DNA from: Leifsonia sp. ZF2019 | Lineage (GTDB): Bacteria; Actinomycetota; Actinomycetes; Actinomycetales; Microbacteriaceae | NCBI RefSeq assembly: GCF_019924635.1 | Contig: NZ_CP065037.1 | Coordinates: 558,001 to 622,000 of the forward strand | Direction: 5' to 3' | Length of the DNA stretch: 64,000 bases | Part shown: piece by piece, positions 8,727 through 17,172 of the stretch | How the letters are laid out: the number at the start of each line of letters is the position of its first letter | How positions within the stretch are numbered: the first letter of the stretch is position 1 | Translations under genes and position numbers: made by a program | The notes under the pieces: model-generated | The model's input: the letters and a program-made list of their open reading frames with translations, nothing else | Databases searched by the model: none | Told to the model about the DNA's origin: nothing

Positions 8727-9311
8727 CTAGTCGCCCAGCGCCTCGCGCAGGAACAGGTCGAGGAACAGGTCGAAAGCGGCGACCGTCGCGGTGCGGTCGT
8801 CACTGAGCAGGAAGCCGAACTGGAGTCCCGCGGCCGTGTCCACGAGCCCGTGCGCCAGGACGCCGGATCGGCGCGTGTCGACGCCCTGCTTTCGCAGCCA
8901 CGCGCGAACGGTGTCGCGCCACTCGCTGAAGGCGGTACCGATCCGGGTGCCGAGGTCGGGGTCGATCGGCTCGAGCACCCCGGCCTCGAACTGCAGGCGC
9001 AGTCCGGTGCGGTTGCTCTCGCGGAGCGAGTGACGGAACGCCTGGCGGTACCAGTCGCGCAATTGCGTCCGATCGAATGACACGATGTCGAAGCCGACCT
9101 GCGACTCGTTCTGCTGTCGCACACCCTCCTCGAGGATGGCGTCGATCATCTCCTGCCGGGAGCCGAAGTGGTAGACGAACGAATAGGTGCTGACGCCCAG
9201 CGCGGTGGCCAGGCTGCGGAAGGTCATGCGGGACAGCGGCTCGGTGGCCACATGCTCCATGATGCGGCTCAGCAGCTCCGGCTTGCGCGTCGGATCAGGT
9301 GTGCGTCCCAC
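8727..9311 (-). CDS. TetR/AcrR-family transcriptional regulator
   Basis: 194 residues. The N-terminal HTH spans about 10-55 (PELLSRIMEHVATEPLSRMT, then FRSLATALGVSTYSFVYHFG, with the usual SRQEMIDAILEEG following). A helical ligand-binding domain occupies the rest. Targets are unknown. It follows the penicillin-binding protein gene by 56 bp on the same strand. Its TAG stop is formed by the CTAG that flanks an IS5 remnant, so the insertion did not alter the protein length. Confidence 0.9.
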   Translation of the reverse strand: MGRTPDPTRKPELLSRIMEHVATEPLSRMTFRSLATALGVSTYSFVYHFGSRQEMIDAILEEGVRQQNESQVGFDIVSFDRTQLRDWYRQAFRHSLRESNRTGLRLQFEAGVLEPIDPDLGTRIGTAFSEWRDTVRAWLRKQGVDTRRSGVLAHGLVDTAAGLQFGFLLSDDRTATVAAFDLFLDLFLREALGD

Positions 9312-9367
9312 GCGCTAACGATAACGGAGGTTTCTTCACTTGTGGGAGGGGCAAAACCCGCCGTGGA

Positions 9368-11668
9368 TCAGCCGCGTCCACCGCCCGGGCCACCTCCGCC
9401 GCCCGGGCCGCCGCCCTGGCCGCCGCCTTGCCCCGTGCCCGGCTGGGTGGGGTTCGTCGGCGTGCTCGGCTTCGGCGCGGGTGCCGAGTACAGGTACTTC
9501 GACGGCGGGGTCGGGAAGGCACCGCCGCCGTAGGCCGCGTTGAGGGCGGCCACGATCGGCTTGACGATCGAGAACTTGACGTTGCCGCCGCCCACGCCTT
9601 GGAACCGCTGGCTGCGGAGCGCGACGGCGCCCTCCACGTTGCCCACCCAGGTCGCCTGCGCCGTCTTCGTGGTGGAGGTGACCAGCCAGTTCTCGAGCGA
9701 GTCGTCCGTGGTGCCGGTCTTGCCGAAGATCGGCACTCCGTCGCCGGGATTGGCGGAGGACGCGGTGCCGCCGCCGCGCAGCACGCCCTGCAGGGCGTAG
9801 ATGGCCGCCGCCGCGACGCCCGGGTCGATCGGCGTGGTGGAGCACTGGGTCTTGGGCACGGCGTGCTCGCCGCCGTCGGCGTCGACGATCTTGTCGATGG
9901 CGACCGGGCTGCAGGCGACGCCGTTGTTGGCGATGCCGGCGTACGCGGTGGCCATGGTCAAGGGGGCGATGTAGTTCGTGCCGAGCACCGACGAGGGGTT
10001 CGACATGAAGGGGTTGATCGACTCATCGGCGCCGTGGACCAGGAGGTCCTGTGCGCGTTGCTTGATGCCGCACAGGTCGAGCTGCGTCGCCATCTTGGCG
10101 AAGATCGTGTTGATCGACTGCGCCGTCGCGTTCATCACCGTCGTGCTGCCGACCGACTCGCCCTCGTCGTTCGCGACGTTCCACGGGGCACCGCCGATGT
10201 CGTTGCACGGGTCGCTCGCGTGGAAGGAGCTCTGTGGGAACGTGTGCTGCGTTCCGCTGACTGTCTGGTAGAGCGAGTGGCCCTCCTGCAGCCACTCGAG
10301 CAGGTCGAACGCCTTGTAGGAGGATCCGGTCTGGAAGCCCTGTGAGCCTCCGTAGTCGCTGTCCGTGTTGTAGTTGACGGCCGTGGTCCCGGGCGCCGGC
10401 TGCGCGGTGTTGTCGTACGGTCTGTTCTGCACCATCGTGATGACACGGCCGGTGCCGACTTCGACAGAGACATTGGACGCGCCGAGGTCGAGGTTGGGGC
10501 TCGTCGGCGGGATGTACGCGCTGAGCGCCGACTGCGCCGAGTTCTGCAGGTCGAGGTTGAGCGTCGTGTAGATCTTCAGGCCACCGCGGGTCAGGAAGCT
10601 GGTGCGGTCGTCGTCCGTCTTGCCGAAGGTCGGGTTCTGCTCGATGGTGCGCTCGACGTAGTCGCAGAAGAATGCGGCGTTGTACTGCTGCGCCGTCATG
10701 CAGCCGTTCTGCACCGGGGTGATCTTGGGCTCCACCGGCGTCGCGCGAGCCGCGTCGTGCTCCGCCTGGGTGATCTTGCCGTTGACGAGCATCCTGTCGA
10801 GCACGTAGTTGCGGCGGTCGAGGGTCTCTTTGTACCCGTTGGCCGCGCCGTTCTCTTTGCTGTCCGGCTGGTCGATGCGCAGGTTGTCCGGGTTGTTCAG
10901 GATGGCGATGAGTGTCGCCGCCTGCTGCAGGTTGACGTCTTTCGCAGAGACCCCGAAGTAGTAGGAGGCCGCCGACTGCACCCCGTAGACCCGACCGCCG
11001 AAGAGCGCGATGTTCAGGTAGCTCTGCAGGATGTCGTTCTTCGAGTACTCCTTCTCGAGGCCGATCGAGTACCGCATCTCTTTGAGCTTGCGCGCCGGGT
11101 CGACCTCGGTGGCGTCGTTGTAGCACGACCGGTACGCGGCCAGCTGCTTCTTCTGCACTTCGGCGCTCGCGGTCAGGTCGGGCTGTTTGCTCTCGCAGCG
11201 CTGCACCAGGATGTTCTTCACGTACTGCTGCGTGATGGACGACCCGCCCTGCACCGACTTGTGCAGTGCCGTGAGCACCGCACCGCGCAGGGTGCCGGTC
11301 ACGTCGATGCCGCCGTGCTCGTAGAAGCGGGGGTCCTCCGTGGCGATCGCGGCGTCCTTCAGGTTCTGCGAGATCGCATCCCAGCCCACCTCGACGCGGT
11401 TCTGGGAGTAGAAGGTCGCGATCGGGACCTCCTGGCCGTTGGAGCTCGCGTACATCGTCGAGGCCTGCGCGAGCGGCTCGACCTTGATGTATTCGGGGAG
11501 GCCGTCGAAGACGCCGATGGTCGAGTCGGCGGCCGAGCCGGTCAGGGCGACGGCAGGGGTCACCGCGGCCGCGGCGAGGACCCCGGCGATGCCGCTCAGC
11601 GCGACGAATCCGACGAGCGCAGGCGCCCACTTCCATCTTCTGCGAGTCGTCGAGGCCATGCGCGTCAT
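9368..11668 (-). CDS. Class A penicillin-binding protein (bifunctional transglycosylase/transpeptidase)
   Basis: About 766 residues from ATG at 11668 (ATG at 11659 is equally possible). It has one N-terminal membrane helix (about 15-40). The GT51 transglycosylase domain shows ATEDPRFYEHGGIDVTGTLR, QGGSSITQQYVKN and EKEYSKNDILQSYLN. The transpeptidase domain has SSYKAF (SxxK nucleophile region), SIN in TAQSINTIFAK and the KTGT box in FGKTGTTDDS. The C-terminal tail is Pro/Gly-rich. It polymerises and cross-links peptidoglycan outside the membrane. A longer frame to 11776 would overlap the MarR gene, so the internal start is preferred. It is probably transcribed after the MarR gene, with a 97-bp gap. 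Confidence 0.93.
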   Translation of the reverse strand: MTRMASTTRRRWKWAPALVGFVALSGIAGVLAAAAVTPAVALTGSAADSTIGVFDGLPEYIKVEPLAQASTMYASSNGQEVPIATFYSQNRVEVGWDAISQNLKDAAIATEDPRFYEHGGIDVTGTLRGAVLTALHKSVQGGSSITQQYVKNILVQRCESKQPDLTASAEVQKKQLAAYRSCYNDATEVDPARKLKEMRYSIGLEKEYSKNDILQSYLNIALFGGRVYGVQSAASYYFGVSAKDVNLQQAATLIAILNNPDNLRIDQPDSKENGAANGYKETLDRRNYVLDRMLVNGKITQAEHDAARATPVEPKITPVQNGCMTAQQYNAAFFCDYVERTIEQNPTFGKTDDDRTSFLTRGGLKIYTTLNLDLQNSAQSALSAYIPPTSPNLDLGASNVSVEVGTGRVITMVQNRPYDNTAQPAPGTTAVNYNTDSDYGGSQGFQTGSSYKAFDLLEWLQEGHSLYQTVSGTQHTFPQSSFHASDPCNDIGGAPWNVANDEGESVGSTTVMNATAQSINTIFAKMATQLDLCGIKQRAQDLLVHGADESINPFMSNPSSVLGTNYIAPLTMATAYAGIANNGVACSPVAIDKIVDADGGEHAVPKTQCSTTPIDPGVAAAAIYALQGVLRGGGTASSANPGDGVPIFGKTGTTDDSLENWLVTSTTKTAQATWVGNVEGAVALRSQRFQGVGGGNVKFSIVKPIVAALNAAYGGGAFPTPPSKYLYSAPAPKPSTPTNPTQPGTGQGGGQGGGPGGGGGPGGGRG

Positions 11669-11765
11669 GATACGCGCGGGATATGGCCGGCTCCCCGGGG
11701 CGACGCTCAGTTTGGGGAGAGTCGCGACCGAAACGTCAGGTGTGGAGGGATCCGTGCCGGGCTGA

Positions 11766-12230
11766 TCAGGCTGCACCGCGCAGCTTGTCGCAGAGCGCGG
11801 CGAGCGTCTCCAGCTCGTCGGGGTCGAGGCGGCCGCCGACGCGGCTGGTGATGGTCTGCATGTGCTCGACGGCCACGCTCCGGAACATCTCGAACCCGGT
11901 GTCGGTGAGCTTGATTAGGGTGCCGCGCGCATCCACGGGATCCGGGCATTTGGCGACGAGGCCGCGCGCCACGAGCCGGTCGACGAGCCGGCTGACGCTC
12001 GGCTGCGTGAGCAGCACGTGCTTGTTGAGGTCGCGCAGCCGCAACCGGCGGTCGGGCTGGCGCGACAGATTGAAGAGCACGTCGTACTCGTTGAACGAGA
12101 TGTCCTTCGTCGGGAACTCGGCCGCGAGGGATCGCATCACCGCGACCTGGGCCCGGAACAGGGATTCCCACGCCGCGACGGCGGTGACGCGATGACGGGC
12201 GGGAGAGGTCCCCGTGGCGCTGCTGCTCAT
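11766..12230 (-). CDS. MarR-family transcriptional regulator
   Basis: 154 residues with a central winged helix-turn-helix: DISFNEYDVLFNLSRQPDRR, then RLRDLNKHVLLTQPSVSRLV and the wing DPVDARGTLIKLTDTG. MarR proteins bind short palindromes as dimers and usually control themselves and a neighbour; the downstream penicillin-binding protein gene is the obvious candidate. A possible operator, AATGCATT, lies at 12261-12268 upstream of the ATG. The effector is unknown. Confidence 0.9.
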   Translation of the reverse strand: MSSSATGTSPARHRVTAVAAWESLFRAQVAVMRSLAAEFPTKDISFNEYDVLFNLSRQPDRRLRLRDLNKHVLLTQPSVSRLVDRLVARGLVAKCPDPVDARGTLIKLTDTGFEMFRSVAVEHMQTITSRVGGRLDPDELETLAALCDKLRGAA

Positions 12231-12344
12231 GACGCCTGCCTCCTGGTTCTAACGCGTCTCAATGCATTCGCATCTTCTCATCATCCGCCGACAGAACCAT
12301 CCGTGCCAGCACGGGAGGGAGGGGGAGGGGCGGGGAGACAGATT

Positions 12345-12378
12345 GAGGGCCGGCCGCAGAGGCTAGCGGCCGGCCCTC
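12345..12378. terminator. Strong hairpin, 13-bp perfect stem
   Basis: GAGGGCCGGCCGC (12345-12357) pairs exactly with GCGGCCGGCCCTC (12366-12378) around an 8-nt loop, followed on the plus strand by TCCCTTG. It probably ends minus-strand transcription from the GNAT gene or from a small transcript starting in the AT-rich stretch 12430-12500. No protein gene is supported in 12231-12510. Confidence 0.55.
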
Positions 12379-12424
12379 TCCCTTGCACCAAGAGTGTCCT
12401 GCAATCACATTCCGCGATGGCTGC

Positions 12425-12500
12425 CACAGCAAACAACCATTGCTCTTGAACCATATAACGAAGAGGTAACGGAATCTAGTTATCAAGTCGTTATTTTTGC
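12425..12500. promoter_or_regulatory. AT-rich regulatory-looking segment with GTAAC/GTTAT repeats
   Basis: A sharply AT-rich island in GC-rich DNA. It contains ATATAACGAAG, GGTAACGGAATC, AGTTATCAAG and CGTTATTTTT. Such GTAAC/GTTAT words resemble motifs seen upstream of actinobacterial cell-wall hydrolase genes (MtrA-type boxes), but no such gene follows on either strand. The assignment is tentative. Confidence 0.3.
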
Positions 12501-12510
12501 TGCGAGTTTT

Positions 12511-13002
12511 CTATGAGCGCCCGACGGAACTCTCACGGTCGGTCTGCCCCCGGTCAGGGGACGCTCGCCGAAGGTGCAGCAGCGGGCGCGCGCGGCCCTC
12601 TCCGTCGAGCTCCGAGCGGCCCGTCTGGACGAACCCCTTGGCGGCGTAGAAGGTGCGTCCGCTCCGGTTGTCCTCGTTGACGTCGACGCGGAGGATCGGG
12701 TGCTCGGCGGCGATCGTCTCGAGGAGGGCTGTGCCGATGCCTGAACCGTGCGCGACGGGGTCGACGAAGAGCATGTGGATCTCGCCGTCGTCTTGAGCGA
12801 TGAAGCCGAGCGGTGCCGCGCTGGGCGCCGAGACCGCCACTCGGAGGTCGGTCATCTGCGGGAGATAGCCCGCGACCATTCCCTCGTACCAGTCCACCTC
12901 CTCGGCCGTGAGGAAGTCGTGGGTCGCCTCCACCGCCCGTCGCCAGATGGCCAGCAGGTCGGCATGGTCGTCGGGGGAGGCGGGGCGGATCTCGACAGTC
13001 AC
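12511..13002 (-). CDS. GNAT-family N-acetyltransferase
   Basis: 163 residues from GTG at 13002 (VTVEIRPASPDDHADLLAIW). The acetyl-CoA binding motif A is clear: IHMLFVDPVAHGSGIGTALL, containing the Q/RxxGxG/A-type turn HGSGIG. It is followed by LRVDVNEDNRSGRTFYAAKG, the standard beta5-alpha4 'N..A..FY...GF' region. It transfers an acetyl group to an unknown amine. The longer frame to 13140 lacks a family-like sequence. The C-terminal tail beyond LLHLRRA is unusually polar. Confidence 0.85.
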   Translation of the reverse strand: MTVEIRPASPDDHADLLAIWRRAVEATHDFLTAEEVDWYEGMVAGYLPQMTDLRVAVSAPSAAPLGFIAQDDGEIHMLFVDPVAHGSGIGTALLETIAAEHPILRVDVNEDNRSGRTFYAAKGFVQTGRSELDGEGRARPLLHLRRASPDRGQTDRESSVGRS

Positions 13003-13205
13003 GCGCTCCACGATAGCGGCCTGTCGCGCCACCCTGTCCCGCGTTCGCGGTACCCGCCGTAGGTGGGAACGATGGCCGGGGAGCGGCGACTCCCCGGCCA
13101 TCGAGAAACCTTCAGTCGTTCCATGCGGAACCTGTGTCAACAGTCACCGAGGGTCGAATCAGATGATATCGCGTGCCCGGCGTGCGGCCGCCGGGCGGCG
13201 GGGGC

Positions 13206-13916
13206 TCAGAACAGATCGGGGGAGGGAGCGCTCGCGTGGCGGATGGAGACATCCGCGTGGCGGTCGAAGCGGTAGCCGACGCCACGGACGGTGCGCACGA
13301 TGTCCTCGTAGCGGGCCAGCTTGGCGCGCAGACGGCGCACGTGCACGTCGATGGTGCGCTCGTTCGGCACGTCCTCCTCGTCCGCACCGCTCCACAGCGA
13401 CGAGATGAGCTCGGCGCGATCGATGGTGCGGCCCTCACGCAGCACGAGGTACTGCAGCAGCTCGAACTCCTTGTAGGTGAGTGCGACGGTCTGGTTGTCC
13501 AGGATGAGGCGCTTGCGGGAGATGTCGACGACGACGCCGGAGGCGGCGCGGTCCTCGTCCTCGTCGATCGCGGCCGTGTGGCGGTGCTTCGCGATCGCGG
13601 ACGGGTCCTGCAGGGCGAGGCGCACGACGTCCACATCACGGCCGCCGGCGCCGGCCGGGGCGATGGCGACGGCGGCATAGGTCTCCGCGGCCGGGGCGAG
13701 CTCGGCGGTGAGGGCCTTCAGTGCCTCCACGATACGACCGAGGTCGGTTCCGGCAGCGGCGGCCTTGGCCTCGTCGATGCCGACGTAGAGCACGAAGCCG
13801 CGGGCCTCGGTGCCGTCCGGCACCGCACGGATCTTCGGGGCCGGGGCGGGGGTGGGCGCGGCAGCGGTGGGGCGGAGGGCGGTGGGGGGGAAGGTGTCGA
13901 CGGTGGCGAGAGACAT
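13206..13916 (-). CDS. Winged-helix (OmpR/PhoB-type DNA-binding) transcriptional regulator
   Basis: 236 residues from ATG at 13916, with AAGGAC 9 bp upstream. The C-terminal domain (about 130-225) is a Trans_reg_C winged helix: VDISRKRLILDNQTVALTYK, EFELLQYLVLREG, then NERTIDVHVRRLRAKLARYE and IVRTVRGVGYRF. The N-terminal half is Ala/Pro-rich and has no receiver Asp, so this is not a classical response regulator. The first residues have a disordered TAAAPTPAPAPK run. Targets are unknown. About 230 bp upstream lies a short cysteine-containing ORF with its own promoter, which may be a leader for this gene. Confidence 0.82.
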   Translation of the reverse strand: MSLATVDTFPPTALRPTAAAPTPAPAPKIRAVPDGTEARGFVLYVGIDEAKAAAAGTDLGRIVEALKALTAELAPAAETYAAVAIAPAGAGGRDVDVVRLALQDPSAIAKHRHTAAIDEDEDRAASGVVVDISRKRLILDNQTVALTYKEFELLQYLVLREGRTIDRAELISSLWSGADEEDVPNERTIDVHVRRLRAKLARYEDIVRTVRGVGYRFDRHADVSIRHASAPSPDLF

Positions 13917-14148
13917 GGGAGTCAAGTCCTTAGATGATGTCGCGTTCCCTGTTGTCCACCGTCGCCGCGGGACGGTCGTCCCGAATGGATGAGTGCGGAG
14001 AGCGGTGCGGGGAATCGCACAAGAAAATGTGTTGGCCGTATCGGTGACGGCTGGTGCGCGGGAGCGTGCGTGTGGCGCTCCCGGGGAGCTTCCGCCCGAT
14101 CACGAGGGGGTGGTCGGAGGGCGGTCGGCTCGGCGAAGGGTCGTCAGA

Positions 14149-14253
14149 TCAGCGACACATTCGGCAACACATGACCGAGTCGCGGCCGGCCATCATCATG
14201 CCGGCATCCCCAAGGGCCTCGAAGGAGGTCAGGGTACGCGAGTTGTCAGTCAT
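14149..14253 (-). CDS. Putative 34-aa leaderless leader peptide with Cys-rich end
   Basis: ATG at 14253 opens MTDNSRTLTSFEALGDAGMM, and the peptide ends DSVMCCRMCR before TGA (14149-14151). A good promoter sits directly in front: TTGACA (14284-14289, minus), 18-bp spacer, TTTACT (14260-14265), 6 bp, then the ATG. That places the transcript start at or next to the start codon (leaderless). Cys codons crowded at the end of a short ORF are typical of cysteine-responsive leader peptides in actinobacteria. The downstream gene is the winged-helix regulator. This is inference from layout; no conservation data were used. Confidence 0.45.
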   Translation of the reverse strand: MTDNSRTLTSFEALGDAGMMMAGRDSVMCCRMCR

Positions 14254-14289
14254 GGTGGTAGTAAAGCGAACCATGACTCGCGGTGTCAA
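14248..14289 (-). promoter_or_regulatory. Promoter with embedded inverted repeat
   Basis: AGTCATGGT (14248-14256) and ACCATGACT (14270-14278) form a perfect 9-bp inverted repeat that brackets the -10 box (14260-14265) of the 34-aa ORF. A -35 TTGACA lies at 14284-14289. The position fits a repressor operator. The remainder of 13917-14313 shows no further gene. Confidence 0.45.
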
Positions 14290-14313
14290 ATCATTACGGA
14301 ATATTGCAGGCGT

Positions 14314-14946
14314 TCACACAGTGCCGTAGAGGCGGTCTCCGGCGTCGCCGAGACCGGGGACGATGTAGCCGTTCTCGTTGAGGCGCTCGTCCAGCGCACC
14401 CAGCACGATCGTCACGTTGCGTCCGGCGGTCGCCTTCTCCAGTGCCTCCAGGCCCTCGGGGGCGGCGAGGATGCAGATGGCGGTGACGTCGACGGCGTTG
14501 CGCTTGAAGAGGAAGTCGATGGCCGCGCCGAGCGAGCCTCCGGTCGCCAGCATCGGGTCGAGCACGAAGCACTGCCGGTCGGAGAGGTCGTGCGGAAGAC
14601 GCTCCGCGTACGTGGTCGGCTGGAACGTCTCCTCGTCGCGGGCCATGCCGAGGAACCCGACCTCTGCGGTCGGCATGAGCCGGACCATGCCCTCCAGCAT
14701 CCCGAGTCCGGCGCGCAGGATGGGGACGACGAGCGGGCGCGGCTCGCTGATCGCGACACCGGTCGTCGTGGTGACCGGGGTCTCGATCCCGATCGGCTCG
14801 ACGCGCACCGCACGGGTCGCCTCGTACGCGAGCAGGGTGACGAGCTCCTCGGTGAGCGCGCGGAACACGGGCGACGGCGTCGTCTTGTCGCGGAGCACGG
14901 TGAGCTTGTGGGTGATGAGGGGGTGGTCAGCTACGTGCACTCGCAT
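14314..14946 (-). CDS. upp: Uracil phosphoribosyltransferase
   Basis: 210 residues from ATG at 14946, the normal length for Upp. It makes UMP from uracil and PRPP in pyrimidine salvage in the cytoplasm. Visible motifs are the N-terminal [34 protein letters not shown], the PRPP-binding [16 protein letters not shown], and the uracil-binding C-terminus [18 protein letters not shown]. It diverges from tadA across about 38 bp. Weak extra codons upstream (to 14967) are not needed. Confidence 0.96.
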   Translation of the reverse strand: MRVHVADHPLITHKLTVLRDKTTPSPVFRALTEELVTLLAYEATRAVRVEPIGIETPVTTTTGVAISEPRPLVVPILRAGLGMLEGMVRLMPTAEVGFLGMARDEETFQPTTYAERLPHDLSDRQCFVLDPMLATGGSLGAAIDFLFKRNAVDVTAICILAAPEGLEALEKATAGRNVTIVLGALDERLNENGYIVPGLGDAGDRLYGTV

Positions 14947-14984
14947 AGGCTCAAGGCTAGCCGACATCCCGCCTGGAGGAGCCT

Positions 14985-15452
14985 GTGTCCCTGTCCGTCC
15001 CCGCCGACTACGAGCAGTGGATGCGGCGCGCCGTCGCCGACGCCCGCCTCGCCTTCGGCACCGGGGACGTCCCGGTCGCGGCGCTGGTGCTCGACGAACG
15101 CGGCGAGGTGATCGGCACCGGCCGCAACGAGCGCGAGCTGCACCACGATCCGACCGCGCACGCGGAGGTGCTCGCCCTGCGTGCGGCGGCGGCCTCCCGC
15201 GACGACTGGCACCTCGACGGCTGCACGCTCGTCGTCACGCTGGAGCCGTGCGTGATGTGCGCGGGCGCTGTCCTCGCGGCGCGCGTCCCGACCGTCGTGT
15301 TCGGCGCGTGGGACGAGAAGGCCGGAGCCGTGGGATCCGTCTACGACGTGCTGCGCGACCGCCGGCTCAACCATCGCGTCGAGGTGTTCGCCGGGGTGCT
15401 GGCGGAGGAGTGCGCCGAGCTGCTGCTCGACTTCTTCCGCGCGAAGCGCTGA
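14985..15452 (+). CDS. tadA: tRNA-specific adenosine-34 deaminase
   Basis: 155 residues from GTG at 14985, preceded by GGAGGAG. It converts adenosine-34 to inosine in the tRNA-Arg(ACG) anticodon. The zinc-dependent deaminase signature is intact: HAE (His59, Glu61 in [12 protein letters not shown]) and PCxxC (Cys89 and Cys92 in [15 protein letters not shown]). [14 protein letters not shown] and the C-terminal [15 protein letters not shown] are typical of TadA. Confidence 0.95.
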   Translation: MSLSVPADYEQWMRRAVADARLAFGTGDVPVAALVLDERGEVIGTGRNERELHHDPTAHAEVLALRAAAASRDDWHLDGCTLVVTLEPCVMCAGAVLAARVPTVVFGAWDEKAGAVGSVYDVLRDRRLNHRVEVFAGVLAEECAELLLDFFRAKR

Positions 15453-15474
15453 GGCCGCTCCCGGCCGTGGCCGC

Positions 15475-16191
15475 TCAGCGGGGCAGCTGCTCCAGCCACT
15501 CCGAGAACGCCGCGCGGGAGGCCTCCTGCATCCGCGCCGAGTACAGCTCGCGGTCGCGCCGGAGCGCTTCGGGGTCGATCGCCTGCTCGTCCAGCTCGTT
15601 GTATCCGTCGGACACCCAGGTCTCGTGCATCTCGTCCGTGACCTCGGGGTGGAACTGCACGGCCAGCGCGAAGTCGCCGATCGCGAACGCCTCGTTGGAG
15701 TAGTCGCTCGACGAGGCCAGCCGGGTCGCCCGCTCGGGCAGTTCGAACGTGTCGCCGTGCCACTCGACGACCGGCACACCCTCGAAGTGGCGGAGGGGAG
15801 AGGCGGCACCGGCCTCCGTCGTCTCCACGCGGCGGTAACCGATCTGCGTGGTGTCGCCCTTGTAGACCCGCTCCCCGAGCGCGCCCGCCATGAGCTGGGC
15901 GCCCAGGCAGACCCCGAGGGTCGGCCGCTCCGCCTCGATCCGGTCGCGCAGGAGCGACTTCTCCGCCTCCAGGAACGGGAACTCGTCGGTCTGGTAGGCG
16001 CCCATCTCGCCGCCGAGCACGACGACCAGATCGGCCTCCGCCGGGTCGATCGCGGCGACGTCGTCCGGGCTGGTCACCTCGACGATGCGCAGCGCGTAGC
16101 CGTGCTCCTCGAGGGTCGGGCCGATGTTGCCGAGATGGATGGTGGGGTCGTGCTGCAGGACGAGCGCGGTACGGGTGGGGGTGCCGGTCAC
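15475..16191 (-). CDS. Class I glutamine amidotransferase (GMP synthase-like) domain protein
   Basis: 238 residues from GTG at 16191. This is a single GATase1 domain: DLVVVLGGEMGAYQTDEFPF, the nucleophile elbow TLGVCLGAQLMAGALG (Cys in GVCLGAQ), VVEWHGDTFELP, and the catalytic His-Glu pair in VQFHPEVTDEM. Free-standing proteins of this type release ammonia from glutamine or hydrolyse gamma-glutamyl bonds; the real substrate is unknown. The start overlaps the stop of the CDF transporter by 4 bp (GTGA), so the two are translationally coupled. Confidence 0.88.
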   Translation of the reverse strand: MTGTPTRTALVLQHDPTIHLGNIGPTLEEHGYALRIVEVTSPDDVAAIDPAEADLVVVLGGEMGAYQTDEFPFLEAEKSLLRDRIEAERPTLGVCLGAQLMAGALGERVYKGDTTQIGYRRVETTEAGAASPLRHFEGVPVVEWHGDTFELPERATRLASSSDYSNEAFAIGDFALAVQFHPEVTDEMHETWVSDGYNELDEQAIDPEALRRDRELYSARMQEASRAAFSEWLEQLPR

Positions 16192-17150
16192 TCCAGTCCC
16201 TTCAGGATGATGGTGTCGGTGGCGGGGTGCTTCTCGTTCGGGTCGATCCAGACGTCCGGCTCGATGTAGATGACGCGGGCCGCGGGCACGGCGGCACGGA
16301 TGCGGCGCTCGACGGTGTCGATCGCCGCCGAGACGTCGGCGAGACGCTGCTCGCCCGGGAGCGCGAGCTTGGCGGCGACCATCAGCTCGTCCGGGCCGAG
16401 GTACAGCGTCTTCATGTGGATGATCCGCTCGACCTCGCCGCCGCCGAGGATCGCGCCCTCGATCGCAGCGACGTCCGCGTCGCTCGCACCCTCGCCGACG
16501 AGGAGGCTCTTGGTCTCGATGCCGAGGATGATCGCCACGACGATGAGCAGCAGGCCGATGAAGAGGGTGCCGATCGCATCCCACACGCCGTTGCCCGTGA
16601 TGACCGTGAGGCCGACACCGAGGAGGGCGAACACCAGGCCCGTGAGCGCCGCCACATCCTCCAGCAGCACCACGGGAAGCTCGGGGGCCTTCGCGCGGCG
16701 CACGAACTGCGGCCACGACATCCCCTTCTTGTGCGGGCGGGACTCGTGGACGGCCGTGCGGAGGGAGAAGGACTCCAGACCGATCGCGATGGCCAGCACG
16801 AGCACCGGAAGCCACCAGTTGTCGAGCGGGTGCGGGTGCGCCAGCTTCTCGAAGCCCTCGTAGAGCGAGAACACGCCGCCGACCGAGAACAGGATGATCG
16901 ACACGACGAAGGCGTAGACGTAGCGTTCGCGGCCGTAGCCGAACGGGTGCTCCTTGTCCGCCTGACGCTTCGCCTGGCGTCCGCCGAGCAGGAGCAGCAG
17001 CTGGTTGCCGGAGTCGGCGAGCGAGTGGACGCCCTCGGCGAGCATCGAGGAGGAGCCGGAGAAGAACCAGGCGATGAATTTCGTCAGCGCGATCCCGAGG
17101 TTCGCCGAGAACGCGGCGATGATCGCCCTGGTGCCTCCTGATGCGCTCAT
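16188..17150 (-). CDS. Cation diffusion facilitator (CDF/ZnT-like) transporter
   Basis: 320 residues with six hydrophobic segments. Helix 2 has the CDF metal-site pattern SMLAEGVHSLADSGNQLLLL (HxxxD), and helix 5 has LLEDVAALTGLVFALLGVGL (DxxxxxT in place of the usual HxxxD). A cytoplasmic ferredoxin-like C-terminal domain follows (VERIIHMKTLYLGPDELMVA). It exports divalent metal (zinc, iron or manganese) against protons. The loop between helices 4 and 5 is longer than in short CDF proteins and contains HESRPHKKGMSWPQFVRRAK, typical of the FieF-like subgroup seen in actinobacteria. Confidence 0.88.
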   Translation of the reverse strand: MSASGGTRAIIAAFSANLGIALTKFIAWFFSGSSSMLAEGVHSLADSGNQLLLLLGGRQAKRQADKEHPFGYGRERYVYAFVVSIILFSVGGVFSLYEGFEKLAHPHPLDNWWLPVLVLAIAIGLESFSLRTAVHESRPHKKGMSWPQFVRRAKAPELPVVLLEDVAALTGLVFALLGVGLTVITGNGVWDAIGTLFIGLLLIVVAIILGIETKSLLVGEGASDADVAAIEGAILGGGEVERIIHMKTLYLGPDELMVAAKLALPGEQRLADVSAAIDTVERRIRAAVPAARVIYIEPDVWIDPNEKHPATDTIILKGLE

Positions 17151-17172
17151 GCCCTCATCCTAGGATGGCCGC

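Noticed and set aside
13206..13916. Full two-component response regulator
   Set aside because: The N-terminal half lacks receiver-domain Asp/Lys positions, and no kinase is adjacent.
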